A stretch of DNA of 64,000 nt, taken from assembly GCA_030374805.1 (NCBI GenBank), contig JARGSG010000211.1:186001-250000 (forward strand), written 5' to 3'. The notes under the pieces were generated by a model, which saw only the letters and a program-made list of their open reading frames with translations, was not told the DNA's origin and searched no databases. Shown one piece after another: positions 23,935 through 35,699 of the stretch. A program made the position numbers and the translations under genes. Positions within the stretch are counted from its first letter, which is position 1, and every line of letters starts with the position of its first letter. The stretch is from Gracilaria gracilis (Eukaryota; Rhodophyta; Florideophyceae; Gracilariales; Gracilariaceae).

Positions 23935-24563
23935 TGTGGAGCAACGCCGTTGGCGGGAAAAGCGCAGACTCACGAAGACGTTCGGAATCTTTCCCTCGAC
24001 AGGGCAGCACAGAGAACGGAGCACTCCGGGAATGACACAGCTAAGCCGGGTGTAAATCCGAAGTCAAACCACCACGACATGCGTCGGAGCGTTAGGCTGA
24101 TTAGTAGTCGGTAGAGACCCACGTGTTCACACGGTCACGAGATGAGTCCTCGAAAGAGAGTAGCACGGCAACGACAAGGTGTCGGGAACGGGCCACTGGG
24201 AACAGGACAAAAAGGCAAACCCAAAAAGGGGAGAAATCAAACCACCAGAGTGGGGAAAAGAGGGAGAGAATTAGGCAAACCCAATACAGGGGCGAGTATA
24301 CGACAATAGGTCAGAACGAGACACGCAAATAGTGGTTATACTCTGAGCGCCACAAGGGTGGGTAACTATACGTGAACAACGCAGTCGTCACTCCACTTGG
24401 AGGTGCACAATCCGCGAAGGCGTGATAGTTAGAGCCGGAAGCCCTTGCTTGGAAAGGGGCAGTTTACTTGGGGGAGCGGTGCTCAACCCTCTAAGTACTG
24501 AGCTCGGCGCACCACTGACAGTGGGTGCGCCGGGCAAAATATTCTATAAAATATCTAAGTATA
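23935..24563 (-). repeat. 5' LTR of chromovirus A, first part
   Basis: The internal-side 629 bp of the 5' LTR, ending at the insertion point of element B. The last five bases (24559-24563, gtata) are one side of B's target duplication. Confidence 0.92.
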
Positions 24564-25351
24564 TGTAGTGCAACGCCAGAGGCGGAAAGACACCACGAAG
24601 ACGTCCGAGATCTTCCTCCGTAGGAGGGTAGTCAGCAGACAGAGCCTCTCTGCCAAGGCACGACGAAGTCGGGTGTAAGCCGAGGCCAAGCCATCACGAC
24701 GGGCGTAGAGAGTTGAGCAAGGATCGGTGTTGGCAACACGTGTGTGGGTGAACAGGCCCTCGAGAGAGGCAAGAGTCCACGGAAGTGGGGAAAGAGAGAA
24801 GGAATTCGCGAGAGCAGGGATGGAAAGAAAAAAAGGAGGAAAGGGCAAAAAGGCTACGGTAAACACCGGGGTTATCCTTGTACAGGGTCGAACGCGACAC
24901 AAGCGGAAAAAACTCCCACGAATGGGTCATGTTAAGGGACGCAGGGAGGATACACTACCCGTAGGCAACGGAGCCTCTCTCCTGGAAGGAGTCGATGACC
25001 GCCCAAGGCGAAGAAGTAAAGAGCCAACCCTGGTTGGGGAAGTTTACTTAGTGGCGATGGCCAAGTGCCGAGCCACTATATAGTGTAGTAATCTCCCTGC
25101 AACTAGGCAAAACTATTAAATAAATATCTAAATTACCAGCAATGCTGTGCCAACCATTCGTTGCAAGAGCTCCACACGTGTCTTAGTCACATCCAAATTG
25201 GGGCTGCGGCGCGAGTACAAGTGTGCACCGTGCACACTATGCAGACCGCATTGCGGCACACAACCCGTGTGTAGCTGCAGTAACCATCAGCTTGCGCAAG
25301 CGGAACAACGACTAAGTCGGTGAGATATCCCTTGTAGGGCTTTACACAACA
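24564..25351 (-). repeat. 3' LTR of chromovirus B
   Basis: 788 bp, TGTAGTGCAACGCC to CTTTACACAACA on the plus strand. The outermost bases at the right differ from the 5' copy (GTTGCACTACA), the densest cluster of differences between the two. Confidence 0.92.
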
Positions 25352-25363
25352 TATCCCCCTCGT
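25352..25363 (-). other. Polypurine tract of chromovirus B
   Basis: Minus-strand ACGAGGGGGATA sits next to the 3' LTR, matching the position of A's tract. Confidence 0.65.
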
Positions 25364-26640
25364 AGGCGCAAGCACGATTCAAAGGTGACGAATGCAGCGC
25401 TGAGATCACCACGTAGTCCGCTGCGTACCCATCGCATGGGATTGCTTTCCGCTTCGCGGTGAAGCGCCGCAACGCAGTTCGACAGTTATCCAAACGACCA
25501 CGACCACAACCACGTCTCGGTCCTCACAACCACCTTCCTCGCTATCACAGCGGCGTCCATCCTGCTAAGCAGGTCTGCGGACCACATTGTGGGATGTCCT
25601 GATGAAGTTCAAAACGCTCCACAGTAGTGGTTTAACACAAGTAGTGTGTTTCCCAATATTTTTGGTGGTGAGCGTCCCTCGTAGACATTTGTACCACTTC
25701 CTGCCACGCAGAGTAGCCAACTGGACTCCGCTAAGGCGGCAAAACCCGGGTACGGTCCGGTTAGCCCACGCTCAAAGTGGTTCGGCAGTGACCACAGTAC
25801 GCAAACGCGTTTTCAGAAAACGCAAATATTGAAATGCCCATAACTTCCGATCCAGACCTTTTGGCACCATTCCCGATACGTCGGCTACCTCTCGAACTCC
25901 AGAGCTTTCGAATGACGCCCAGAAATTTGGGATTGAACGCCACTAAGGTGGAGAGCGCTACCTGTTTCAGTTCGAGCTAAAAATAGACGCCCGAACTGAA
26001 ACGATGCCATAACTTAAAACCCATCTGACATACTCGGGGTCTGTCTTCACAAAAGTGTTTAGGCACGTCCAGAATAGTTTGGTGCGCAGCCGTTTGCGGA
26101 ACGGGTTCTTATTCTCCGAGTTATCGGATTTTGCAAAAACGCGTCCTCGAAATACTGTAGAGGTAAGATGCCCAAATCCGGGAGGAGTAGACCAGAACCA
26201 GAAACGACTGACAATGGATACCAGCGCAATATGCGGATGACGTAGATACCACGAGAGCGTGTAAAGGCCACAGTACTCCGCAGTAAGCGGTAAGCAAAAT
26301 AGCTTGGCATGAACAGAAGACTATTTCCGCCAGAGGCGTGTAGGCAACAAACGGTCTTCCACCGGTAAATCAACGTGGTGCGCACGGAAAACGCGCACCC
26401 TTCTGAAGGAAAATCTTGCTCTCACGGGCTCATTAGCATGAGAGCGAACCAGCGAGCTGGATGAGAACCCATCAGGATGGTATGTTCGAAAAACGACCGC
26501 TGGCGATCGAAGACGACCAAAGTCGGACTCCGACCGCGTAGCGCGTGTAGCCACGTGATCTCACACCAAGTGAGATTCACTCCCGTACAATACGGCAGGA
26601 AAATATTCTTCTCCTTCTTCCCGTCTACGAAGTGTCCACA
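25364..26640 (-). other. 3' untranslated region of chromovirus B
   Basis: About 1.3 kb without a convincing gene, parallel to the same region of element A. Confidence 0.5.
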
Positions 26641-28419
26641 TTATCCCACTTGGGCACTTCCCAGCGTAGCTGGTGGGACTGTTCCCGGTCGACGGTCATA
26701 CTGAACCACCTTTGAACGTGGGAGATGCTCGATTGGCTCGGCGGTGTCCTGAGCCGAATCATACCCGTACCAACGGACGTGGTAACGTAGTATACCCTCC
26801 TGATTCCAAAAATGCCCAACAATTCGGTCGACGATGTACTCTTGTAAGTACACCTGCCGGCCTTGCCGAGTCATCATCACAGCTCTGCGCTTATCGCCCT
26901 GCGAAGGGGAATTTTCTGGGTCGGGTGTCGATACAATCGTCGCGGTTGACCGGGTAGTCCTCCGTGGAGGCGGGTGTTCTGGTGTGCGTACCGCAAGTCT
27001 GCGTGCTTCGGGGCGAACCGCAAGTCTGCTTGATTCAACCGGTACTGACGGTGGTTCGGACGAGCCCGTCGCGACTTTCCCGCGTTGCGCTGCGAGTGGT
27101 GCAGCGCCACGCGCACCCTCCGTGCTTGCACGTGACTTCACTGACCTGTGGCCGTGAGGCGCCGTGGTGCAATCTGCCTCCCTGGACAGGGTGTTCTTTT
27201 CGGCGCGTGTCAAGTGGCCGCGCCGTGGCGATTCGTTCCCAACGGTTACTCCCGGTGGCTCCGAGCTCCTGGTGCGACTTCCAGCAGTGCTGGGTGCAGC
27301 GCGAGCCGCACCCATTACTTGGGGAATTTCCGCCTCGAATGGCATGTCCTCGCCGTCCATGACGCGAAAATCATCCCGGGTGACCGGTTTCCGTCTGGCA
27401 ACGATGCCAGGGTCTACCGAGACACTCGAAACTTCCGCAACCGTGGGTGGCTTTACGGTGTCGTCCTCCCTTTGTACAGGGGTTGCTGTCCCGCGTCCAG
27501 CGGTGGGTTTCAGCGCCGCGTCCGCCGTTGTGGTGGGCGCGTGCGACTGATTGTTCGGAGCCGTCCCTGGTGGGGTTGGTTCCGTACAAACCAGCTGTGC
27601 TGGTACCAGGACACGGTCACGGCTCGTCTTGGGCAAGAGTGTGGTTTTTCTGTCCACTTCAGCGTGTAGCTCATCCGCCTGCAGCGGCGTGTCTGACGGG
27701 ATTTCCGGTGTGGCAGCAGCTTGCCGTGTACCACGGATGTCTTCTTCCCGTTGCGACGGCGGATAACCTTCAGCAGAAGTGACCTCCTCCCCCTTTTTAG
27801 GCGGAGTGGCAGGAGATGGAGTAGAGCGTTCCGCTACGCGGGTAGAGTCCCCGCGAGCGAGCTGAACAGAGGAATGGCCATTCTGGCCAGCAACGTTTTC
27901 AGATATCATCGATGTATCCGAGTTCACCAGTAGGTCTGACAGTCCCCGGTTCGGGTGTGGTAGAATCAGCGGGCGATTCAGCACGATTGTTTCGGGGATT
28001 GTTGATTCCATAGACACGGGGCTGGCAGGTGCCAGCACGACCTCAGACGAGGGTGATGGGTCCAAGACCACGCGATCGCGGGAGATCGGCTCATGCGCGT
28101 CCTTGATTTCCAGTACCACTGTGTCCTCCGCGACGGAGATTACCTTGAATGGTCCATCCGCCACGGGCGAGAGCTTATGGCGTTTCTCCCTATCAGACTT
28201 AAAGTGTTCCTTCCGTACAAAGACGTAGGTACCCGCCTTGACGGGCCTTGTGTTATTTCCTCGCAGGCGAGCATCGAAATAACGCTTGTAAGCGGCCTGA
28301 GCCCTCGCCATGGATTGGCGAGTGGCGGGTACCAACTTGGATAGCCATTGCTTCCATTTCTGGCGGTAGTCACCCACAGAGGGGAAATTACCCAGCGTAG
28401 GCTGTGCTTCCAACGCCAC
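26641..28419 (-). pseudogene. Chromovirus B integrase tail, long linker and chromodomain
   Basis: 592 codons without a stop. Residues ~1-115 are the end of integrase (LSKLVPATRQSMARAQAAYK, KRHKLSPVADGPFKVI, then EPISRDRVVLDP). About 400 Pro/Ser/Thr/Arg-rich residues follow. The last ~70 are a chromodomain (YIVDRIVGHF, YHVRWYGYDSAQD, EPIEHLPRSKVVQY) ending in the same tail as A. It is separated from the integrase core by a frameshift in a run of nine G at 28424-28432 (plus strand). Confidence 0.85.
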
Positions 28420-28423
28420 CGGC

Positions 28424-30659
28424 GGGGGGGGGTACGGGAGAGTACTTACTCGAACGGTGAAACACCGGTAATTCTATGTATCTGCGTGTTGTACGCAAAA
28501 GTCAGCGCGTCAGTGTACAGGTCCCATGTCTTTGGGTGATCGGCCACGTAAGAACGGAGAGATGCTAGCATCGTCCTGTTGAACCGTTCGACTTGCCCAT
28601 TACACTGGAGGTGGTAGGTTGTAGTGAACAGGTTCTTTACATCCAGGATGCGACATACATCCTGGAAAAACCGCGATGCGAACTATTTCCCGTTATCGGA
28701 AAGTACCTGAACCGGCGGACTGTAGACAAAAATCGAGTGCTTCACGAAGGCCTGGGCTACCATGAAAGCGGTGATTCTTTTCAGAGGAACAGTCCGAACC
28801 AGTTTCGAGAAACGATCCGTTATTACGAGCAAGAACTTGTGGCCTCTCCGGGTCGTCAGGAGGGGTCCAAGTATATCGATTGCGAAAAACTCGAGGGGCG
28901 CCCTTGCGGAGAAAAGCCTCATCTTCTTTGACTTCTTCCGGAGCTTCACCCGGTTTTTCGCACACTCCGTGCAGAGCCGCACTGTTGCGTAGCAATCGAC
29001 CGCCATGGCGGGCCAGTAGAAGTCCCTCCTCAGGGTTAGGTATAACTTCCTTCCGCTTGCGTGGCCACTCAGCTTTTCGTAATGCGATAGTTGGAGGACC
29101 CGCGTTTGCAGCGTGTGAGGGACGACCACTTGTGGGTTAGACTCGAACATTCTTATGAGATAGCCGATGTAGTTGACCTCAAACGGGAGGACCGCACCAC
29201 CGTTTAAACGGGCACGAATGTTCACGCAGAACGGATCGCCATGCTGTTCTCGGATCATTTCCTCCGGTGTTACCGAGACGAAATTTCCCGGTAGGGACTT
29301 GTGAGCCCCATTCTCGTTTGCCACGAGTAGTTCGTCCAATTCATCGTCGAGTTCCCAGTCTTCTGACCAAATGTCGAGTTCACCTTCCGGATCTTCAATG
29401 TCCACCTCGTCAGCGACGAAACAAGGGATCTCATCGTCTGCAGAGGGGAGGGCTTCCCCATTCGTGGGTAATCTCGACAGTGCGTCGGCCTGTGTGTTCA
29501 GCGCTCCCTTCTTATACACGACTTGAAAGTCGAATTCCGCTAGGCAGAGCCTCCATTGCATGAGGCGTCCCGACGGGTCGGAGATGTTCATTAACCACCT
29601 CAGTTAGGAATGGTCCGTGTACACGGGGAAGTGCACACCCATAAGATAGAGGCGAAGAGTTGCCAGAGCCCACACAACGGCGAGCCATTCTTTCTCCGAA
29701 ACGGAGTAATTCCGTTCATGAACATTGAGCGAACGCGACCGGTAACCAATGGGCTTACGGTCCCCTTCGGGGGTGGTTTGGAAAAGAGCGCAACTCACTT
29801 GGTAGTCGCTCGAATCCGTGTCCACGGAGTACGGTAGTACGGGTTTTGGCAACGATAGAATCGGAGCAGATGTGACAGCCTCCTACAAGGAGTTAAACGC
29901 CTCTGTCTCGACAGGCATGGAGGGTACCAGTTTCGGTGGCTGGCCTTTTCGCAGTAGTGCGTTGAGGGGTGCCGCGATATCCGAGAAACTGGGCACGAAC
30001 CGTCGGTAGACGTTGACCAATCCCAAGAAAGAGCGCAATTCCGTTTGGGTTCGCGGTTCCTTCGCCTTGGCAAGGGACTTCACTCGAGCTTCCTCGATCG
30101 ACAACCGTCCTGGACGGATAACGTGTCCCAGGTACTTCACGGTGTCTGTGAAGAATTAACACTTCCTCAGCTTGAGGGAAAGTCCTGCGTCACGCATTGT
30201 GGTGCTTACCTCCTTTACGTGGGTGAGATGATCGTCCAGATTACTGGAGAAGACAATTATGTCATCTAGGTAAACGAGGCACGTCCGCCACTTAAAGCGG
30301 TTCAACAAGATGTCGATAGCACTCGGAAATGTAGCGGGGGCGTTGGTGAGACCAAACGGCATACGCTTGAAGCGGAAAGACCCAGAGTGACATACAAACG
30401 TGGTCTTATCGCGGTCTTCCTCCCTTACGGGGACTTGCCAATATCCCCAAATGGCGTCCAATGCCGTGAATGCGGTTGCGTTTCCGAGCAAATCGATGCA
30501 CTCGTCCATGTGAGGGATTGGGTACGTGTCCCTGATCGTCACAGCATTGAGCCGGCGGTAGTCGCAACAGAACCTCCAGGTTCCGTTGGCCGTGATTTCC
30601 AGTACTACTGGGGACGCCCAGGATGACTGAGCGGGCTCAATCACGCCTGCACGGAGCAT
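28424..30659 (-). pseudogene. Chromovirus B RT, RNase H and integrase core
   Basis: One frame from 30659 down to the G-run at 28424-28432, with stops at about 30156, 29880, 29604, 28683 and 28455, each at a codon that is sense in element A. Landmarks: CLVYLDDIIVFSSN (RT), YSVDTDSSDYQVS and EKEWLAVVWAL (RNase H), HYEKLSGHASGR with CTEC (integrase zinc finger), ITDRFSKLVRTV, LSDNGK and VERFNRTML (DDE). The first three stops fall in RT and RNase H. Confidence 0.85.
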
Positions 30660-30664
30660 CTTGT

Positions 30665-31939
30665 CTACTTGGAACTGCTCCTCTTCCCGAGCCTTCGGTC
30701 CTGCCTGTAAGGGGGTTGCGAAACGGGTCGCGCGTCCGGTAGCAAATCAATCCGGTGTTCCGTTGTATTTATCTCACCAAGAGATCCATCCCACATTGAA
30801 GTAAATTCCCGTAACATATCTCTCAGACGTCCACGGTGTGATTCCGGCACGTGGCCGAGATCGAGCTCCTCAAGAGCCTTCACGGGATCAATCCGGTCAT
30901 AGCTCGTTGGGCCATGTTCCGTACCGGATTCAGCCGCAGGCGCGGCTTTCAAGTCACTCGGCAATTTATCCGTTGAAACCGGAGTTGTGACGGGAGTATC
31001 CTCCCCCTCCTTAGACGGAACGTCGGGGTGTCCCGGATTGTCGCCCTTTCTTGAGGAAACCAAACCGAGGACATCGGCAGCCGTCATTCGGGTAGGGAGC
31101 ATCGCGATTGGGTGCGGTGTGACCGATCCAATGACTTGGTTCTTTACCAGATACTGGGGGATGTTGCCAAGATTGGCAACAAGTATCCGGAAAAGAGCAT
31201 TCGGTGACACCTGTGCAACACCGTTCGCCACTGCGAGATGATACTTCTCGTACAACGAGGAAATGGGTTGAATAACCCGAAGGCCGTGTTGACGGGAATA
31301 AACCTGCACCATTACTTGGGATTCTGGTGGAATGCATACCGACGCTGCGACGCGGAGTTTTTTGGACTCACGAGTTGCCGGTGGTGGTTCCTGCGCAGCA
31401 GGTAGTGAAACTTGTTTCCTCGATGCACGCTTCAGCGGCCGACGAACTATCGGGACCGACGAACCGTCTTTGAATTCCACACTCCTGAGGCGGGGTCTGA
31501 TTGCGTCGACAAATCTGTCGCAGTAATCACATCCCAGAATAACTGGGGCAGCCAATGATCGACATACCACAAAGTCGAGCTTGACCACGGAGGTTCCCAA
31601 ACGCACGACTAAGTCGATTGTTCCCACCGTTGTTAACGGGTTGTTATTGGCGTCGGCGACTTCGGGCGTCGCTTCGCGGCGAATACGTGTCCGCACCAGC
31701 GGTGGCAGGAGGGACTCCACGATAAAGTTCGGCCCTCCACCGGTGTCTAATACCGTGAGGGTGCGCACCATAAACTGGGTACTGAGGCCAAGGTCGGCGT
31801 AAACTTTATAGTTACGCTTGGCCATCACGAGGATTCTATCCGGGAACCGGTTTTTCTTTACCCGTATCCACGGTCGACGAAAAACACCCAAGTGTTCCGA
31901 GTCCGCGTCAGCGGTGTCTTTCCTCGAAAGGATATTCAC
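30665..31939 (-). pseudogene. Chromovirus B protease and linker
   Basis: 424 codons. VLDTGGGPNFI is the retropepsin active site (DTGG instead of A's DTGA) and ILGCDYCDRF follows. The linker keeps QYLVKNQVIGSVTPHP and LEELDLGHVPESH. A frameshift near 30665-30715 separates it from RT. The frame reads back without a stop to the gag end at 32020, one base behind gag, like element A. Confidence 0.8.
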
Positions 31940-32019
31940 CGGGGAGCGAGGCGGCGTCGCCTCGAACGTCGGCAGCCTCTGCTCTGAGGACGTCTCTCCC
32001 GAATGGGAGACTCCCTCGT

Positions 32020-34217
32020 TTAGCTTCCCTGGGCTTCCGCCTGCGGCGGCTGCTCAGGTTCCTCGTCCACGAGTGCTTGGGCACGTTGGCTTCGGGGTCC
32101 CGCAACAGCGGTGTTTGGATCGTCTACGACGCAGAGTACCGGTGCTACCGGATGAATCGGCTGTGCCGCAGCAAGCTGGGAGGTCGGCGCTGTCGGTATG
32201 ACGTGGGCGAAGTCCGTCTTGGCCCGGAGATACGACGTCATTGGGACGGAGCGCTTCTCCTCTGGAATGAGGGCCTAATAGTTCACCGTCACCTTGCCCA
32301 GGTCTCTCAGGGAGAGAAGGAATTGCGGTGACGTGTGACCATGAGTATAGCAGAGATGGCATTTAACGCTATCAATGCTTGCCTAACCTGTCGAAGGGTT
32401 CCACTCCGGTTATCCGTGAAACGTCCCGCTGGGCGGCTGTCCTGCCATCCTGGTCGTTGGAAGCGGGGTTTTCCGTTCGAGTACGAGATGTAAGGCCCGT
32501 GAACTCGGGTGGCATCGGCATAAAGCAGGGTGCCGTCCTGAGCGGTCTCGAAGGAGGCGTCCGTCGTCGACGGGAGGTCCGTTGTCGGAATGGAGTCCAT
32601 ATCGCCGTGGGCGAGCTGGACGTTATCGTACTACTTCGGAGGTGCTTGATCCGCGACGAGCGACAGAAATGGGGATTTCATTTCCATCAACAACGCCTTG
32701 GCGGACGTAGACCGAATACTCAAAGCTCTGGCGCGGAGGGAGTCACCTTGGGCCCTTGCATACTGGATGAGCTCCAGGTAGGTGATCTTCCTCCTATCCT
32801 CGCGATAGCGGGCGACCAGGGTCCGGATAGCTGGGTCGAGTCCGTCGATGAACATCGTACAACGCTCTGTAGCGGGATAGACATTACCACAACGGTGGAA
32901 ACCCTTGTTCAGGCGTACCGAAAAATCGGTTTCCGTTTCGCCTGAGCGTTGACGTGTGTCTCACAGAGCGAGTATTGCCGACTGAATGGCATCATTTTTG
33001 GCCTATGAACGTAACAGGTATTGCACTGCTTCGGGCCAGCAAGTAACCCCTCCTTCGGAGGCCCGCGAAGAACCTCTTACAGAGTGAGACTGGTCCTCGG
33101 CCACACCACGTAAGAAATACGGTAAGGCAATGTAGGTCTGTCCCTCATTCATTCCGAGTATATCGGCTTCCGCGACGAAGCGGGCGAGAAAATCTAGCAC
33201 CAAGATTGGGTCTTCTCCAGTAAACAACTGGTTACGAAGCGAGAGCTGCATCCGTTTGATGCAGTCCTTCACCTTGCCTGTACCACGGGGTGTTCGATCC
33301 AAAGAGGAGTCTTCCAAACGGTAACACCGGTATGACAACAGCTTCTCGTAGAGAGGGTTGGTGGGCTTCAGGACTTTCAAGCCCGCGTGCTTCCGTCCTT
33401 TTGTACGAACACGAACCGCACCTTGTGTGACCGCAGACCGCTTAGAGCGTGACGCCCGTATAGCACGGTCGTCGTCAGACGACGAGTCTGACGAGTCAGC
33501 ATTCTCCGAATTGTTTGGGTCCGCATCCGACGAAGTAGACGAGTCTGAACCCTGATCGTCCTGTTGGCCCTTCCGCCTGCGGCGGTTCTTCTCGCGTGCC
33601 GAGTTCTTGGCCCTGTGCGACACAGCGACCGGCTCCGCCGGAGTGGCAGCATCCATAGGAATGGTTTGCTCCAGAATCTCCAGGCGGTCTCTTACACGAT
33701 CAAATCGGTCTTGAATTCTTTCTACGAAGGTGGCGGGTGGACCAAAGCACTCCAACATTTTGTTGACGTCGGACCGTAACGTACGAAGATCCTCAGAAAT
33801 ACCCGTTGCAGGGGAGTCTTCCGCCTGTTGGCGTAGAATGTTGACCACCCCTACAAGGGAGTTGTGAGCAGTGCGCAGCTGACGCAACTGCTCTTCCAGA
33901 GTTATACCCTGGGGGATGTTGTCCTCCTCCCGATGGGACTGAACCACTGCGGCCGCGGGTGTAGCCGTAGCAGACGGGGCTGCGGCAGCAACTGCCGGGG
34001 CCGGACCAGCACCATCATTAGGGGGAAGCAACGGGGCAAAAGGAAGTGTCCTGTGCGCCGGTTGTTGGCCCGACGTCTTGGACGGATTGTTCACACCAAG
34101 GGTGGAGCCAGAACGCCTGGGGATGCGTGAGACGAACCGATCATCCCCAGCGACACCACCACTGTGAGAACGACTGCGAGTAACCGCAGCTTCCGTCTCA
34201 GACGGTTTTCGAGACAT
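32020..34217 (-). pseudogene. Chromovirus B Gag
   Basis: An ATG at 34217 starts a 404-codon frame: a basic N-terminus, a coiled coil, a Ser/Asp-rich patch, then the gag fold (LVLDFLARFVAEADILGMNE) to a stop at 33003-33005. The same frame resumes after the stop (FIDGLDPAIRTLV), breaks again, and shifts near 32380. The zinc knuckle survives as CHLCYTHGHTSPQF, with the last Cys changed to Phe. It lacks A's TGA at the Ser-Leu-Asp-Arg site. Confidence 0.82.
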
Positions 34218-34316
34218 GATTTCTCAACCAACCGTGCAACGGGAAACTTCCAGAAGTAGAAACGAAACTTCAAAGAGGGAAAACACACACGAGTACGGGT
34301 TAGACTAAATATCCGA

Positions 34317-34334
34317 TTCTAGGTCGGGAGACCA
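34317..34334 (-). other. Primer-binding site of chromovirus B
   Basis: Three bases inside the 5' LTR the minus strand reads TGGTCTCCCGACCTAGAA, one base different from A's site, complementary to the same tRNA 3' end (TCGGGAGACCA). Confidence 0.7.
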
Positions 34335-34337
34335 GTT

Positions 34338-35125
34338 TGTAGTGCAACGCCAGAGACCGAAAGACACCACGAAGACGTCCGAGATCTTCCTCCGTAGGAG
34401 GGTAGTCAGCAGACAGAGCCTCTCTGCCAAGGCACGACGAAGTCGGGTGTAAGCAGAGGCCAAGCCATCACGACGGGCGTAGAGAGATGAGCAAGGATCG
34501 GTGTTGGCAACACGTGTGTGAGTGAACAGGCCCTCGAGAGAGGCAAGAGTCCACGGAAGTGGGGAAAGAGAAAAGGAATCCGCGAGAGCAGGGATGGAAA
34601 GAAAAAAATGAGGAAAGGGCAAAAAGGCTACGGTAAACACCGGGGTTATCCTTGTCCAGGGTCGAACGCGACACAAGCGGAAAAAACTCCCACGAATGGG
34701 TCATGTTAAGGGACGCAGGGAGGATACACTACCCGTAGGCAACGGAGCCTCTCTCCTGGAAGGAGTCGATGACCGCCCAAGGCGAAGAAGTATAGAGCCA
34801 ACCCTGGTTGGGGAAGTTTACTTAGTGGCGATGGCCAAGTGCCGAGCCACTATATAGTGTAGTAATCTCCCTGCAACTAGGCAAAACTATTAAATAAATA
34901 TCTAAATTACCAGCAATGCTGTGCCAACCATCCGTTGCAAGAGCTCCACACGTGTCTTAGTCACACCCAAATTGGGGCTGCGGCGCGAGTGCACGTGTGC
35001 ACCGTGCACACTATGCAGACTGCATTGCGGCACACAACCCGTGTGTAGCTGCAGTAACCATCAGCTTGCGCAAGCGGAAAAACGACTTCGTCGGTGAGAT
35101 ATCCCTTGTAGGGCGTTGCACTACA
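34338..35125 (-). repeat. 5' LTR of chromovirus B
   Basis: 788 bp, same length as the 3' copy. Its plus-strand ends form a short imperfect inverted pair (TGTAGTGCAACGCC and GGCGTTGCACTACA). Confidence 0.92.
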
Positions 35126-35353
35126 GTAAATACAGCAGTGCTGGGTGCACTGCCTCTGGCATGTTCGTGCTACACGTGTGCTATTCACACCCGCTAAGCG
35201 GCGCCTCGAGCCGTGCAATCCAAGTGTACATGTCTGGAAATTACCTCACCCAGGCGACACGCTAAAAGCGGTGTAGGTCATATATATCTACTAACGCATG
35301 ATTCGGAAATTAACAAAGTACTTCAAATCCCCTCCAAGGAGTGTTGTCCTTCA
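35126..35353 (-). repeat. 5' LTR of chromovirus A, second part
   Basis: The outer 228 bp of A's 5' LTR, starting with B's target duplication gtaaa. It matches 14968-15195 and ends at the same CCTTCA. Confidence 0.92.
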
Positions 35354-35692
35354 AGAAGAACAAATGTATCTCATTTGCTGTAGTACAAATACTTTTGTGG
35401 GATAACCAAACCTATGAGACCTAATAAACTTCGCAAATCCAGCTCTGAAAGATTGACCGAATTACGGCCATTATATGGAACAAAATATACCATACTGGAA
35501 GTAAATATATTTATCTATATTATATTAGACAAAATTCAAACACTTCATGAACCAATGTCTTTGGCTGTAAAAAATTAGATTATGTCAACATATAACATAA
35601 ACCTTTATATTAGACGAGAAAAATATCTCAGATTTTCTGTTAAACTATATAGTCCCCAGAACTGTTAGGAAGTTTTAGGAACTCACATATTA
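35354..35692. other. AT-rich non-coding interval
   Basis: No gene or RNA recognised; strongly AT-rich with short homopolymer runs, unlike the GC-balanced elements on either side. Confidence 0.4.
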
Positions 35693-35699
35693 TTGTGGT

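Larger units (their letters stand above)
24564..35125 (-). mobile_element. Ty3/Gypsy chromovirus B, inserted in the LTR of A
   Basis: 10.56 kb on the minus strand with two 788-bp LTRs (24564-25351 and 34338-35125). Flanking duplications are gtata (24559-24563) and gtaaa (35126-35130), one mismatch; the empty site reads ctaa-gtaaa-tacagc in the other LTR of A. Same gene order as A and clearly a relative in every domain. The two LTRs differ at about 20 positions by eye. Nonsense codons in gag, RT, RNase H and integrase plus several frameshifts make it inactive. Confidence 0.93.
14344..35353 (-). mobile_element. Ty3/Gypsy chromovirus A (host of nested element B)
   Basis: A full-length LTR retrotransposon on the minus strand. 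The 3' LTR is 14344-15195. The 5' LTR is 23935-24563 plus 35126-35353, split by element B. Both LTRs are exactly 852 bp once the 5-bp duplication made by B is removed. They start TG and end CA. Flanking duplication candidates are agaaa (14339-14343) and agaag (35354-35358), one mismatch. Order on the minus strand: 5' LTR, PBS, gag, protease, RT, RNase H, integrase, long linker, chromodomain, PPT, 3' LTR. Nonsense codons and frameshifts make it inactive. I count about 22 differences in the first 400 bp between its LTRs, several times the rate seen in B. Confidence 0.92.

Noticed and set aside
14344-35353. RIP-like or methylation-driven C-to-T decay as the cause of the many in-frame stops
   Set aside because: Comparing A with B, stops arise by several kinds of change (for example Lys codons to TAA/TAG, Ser to TAA), not mainly by C-to-T or G-to-A.
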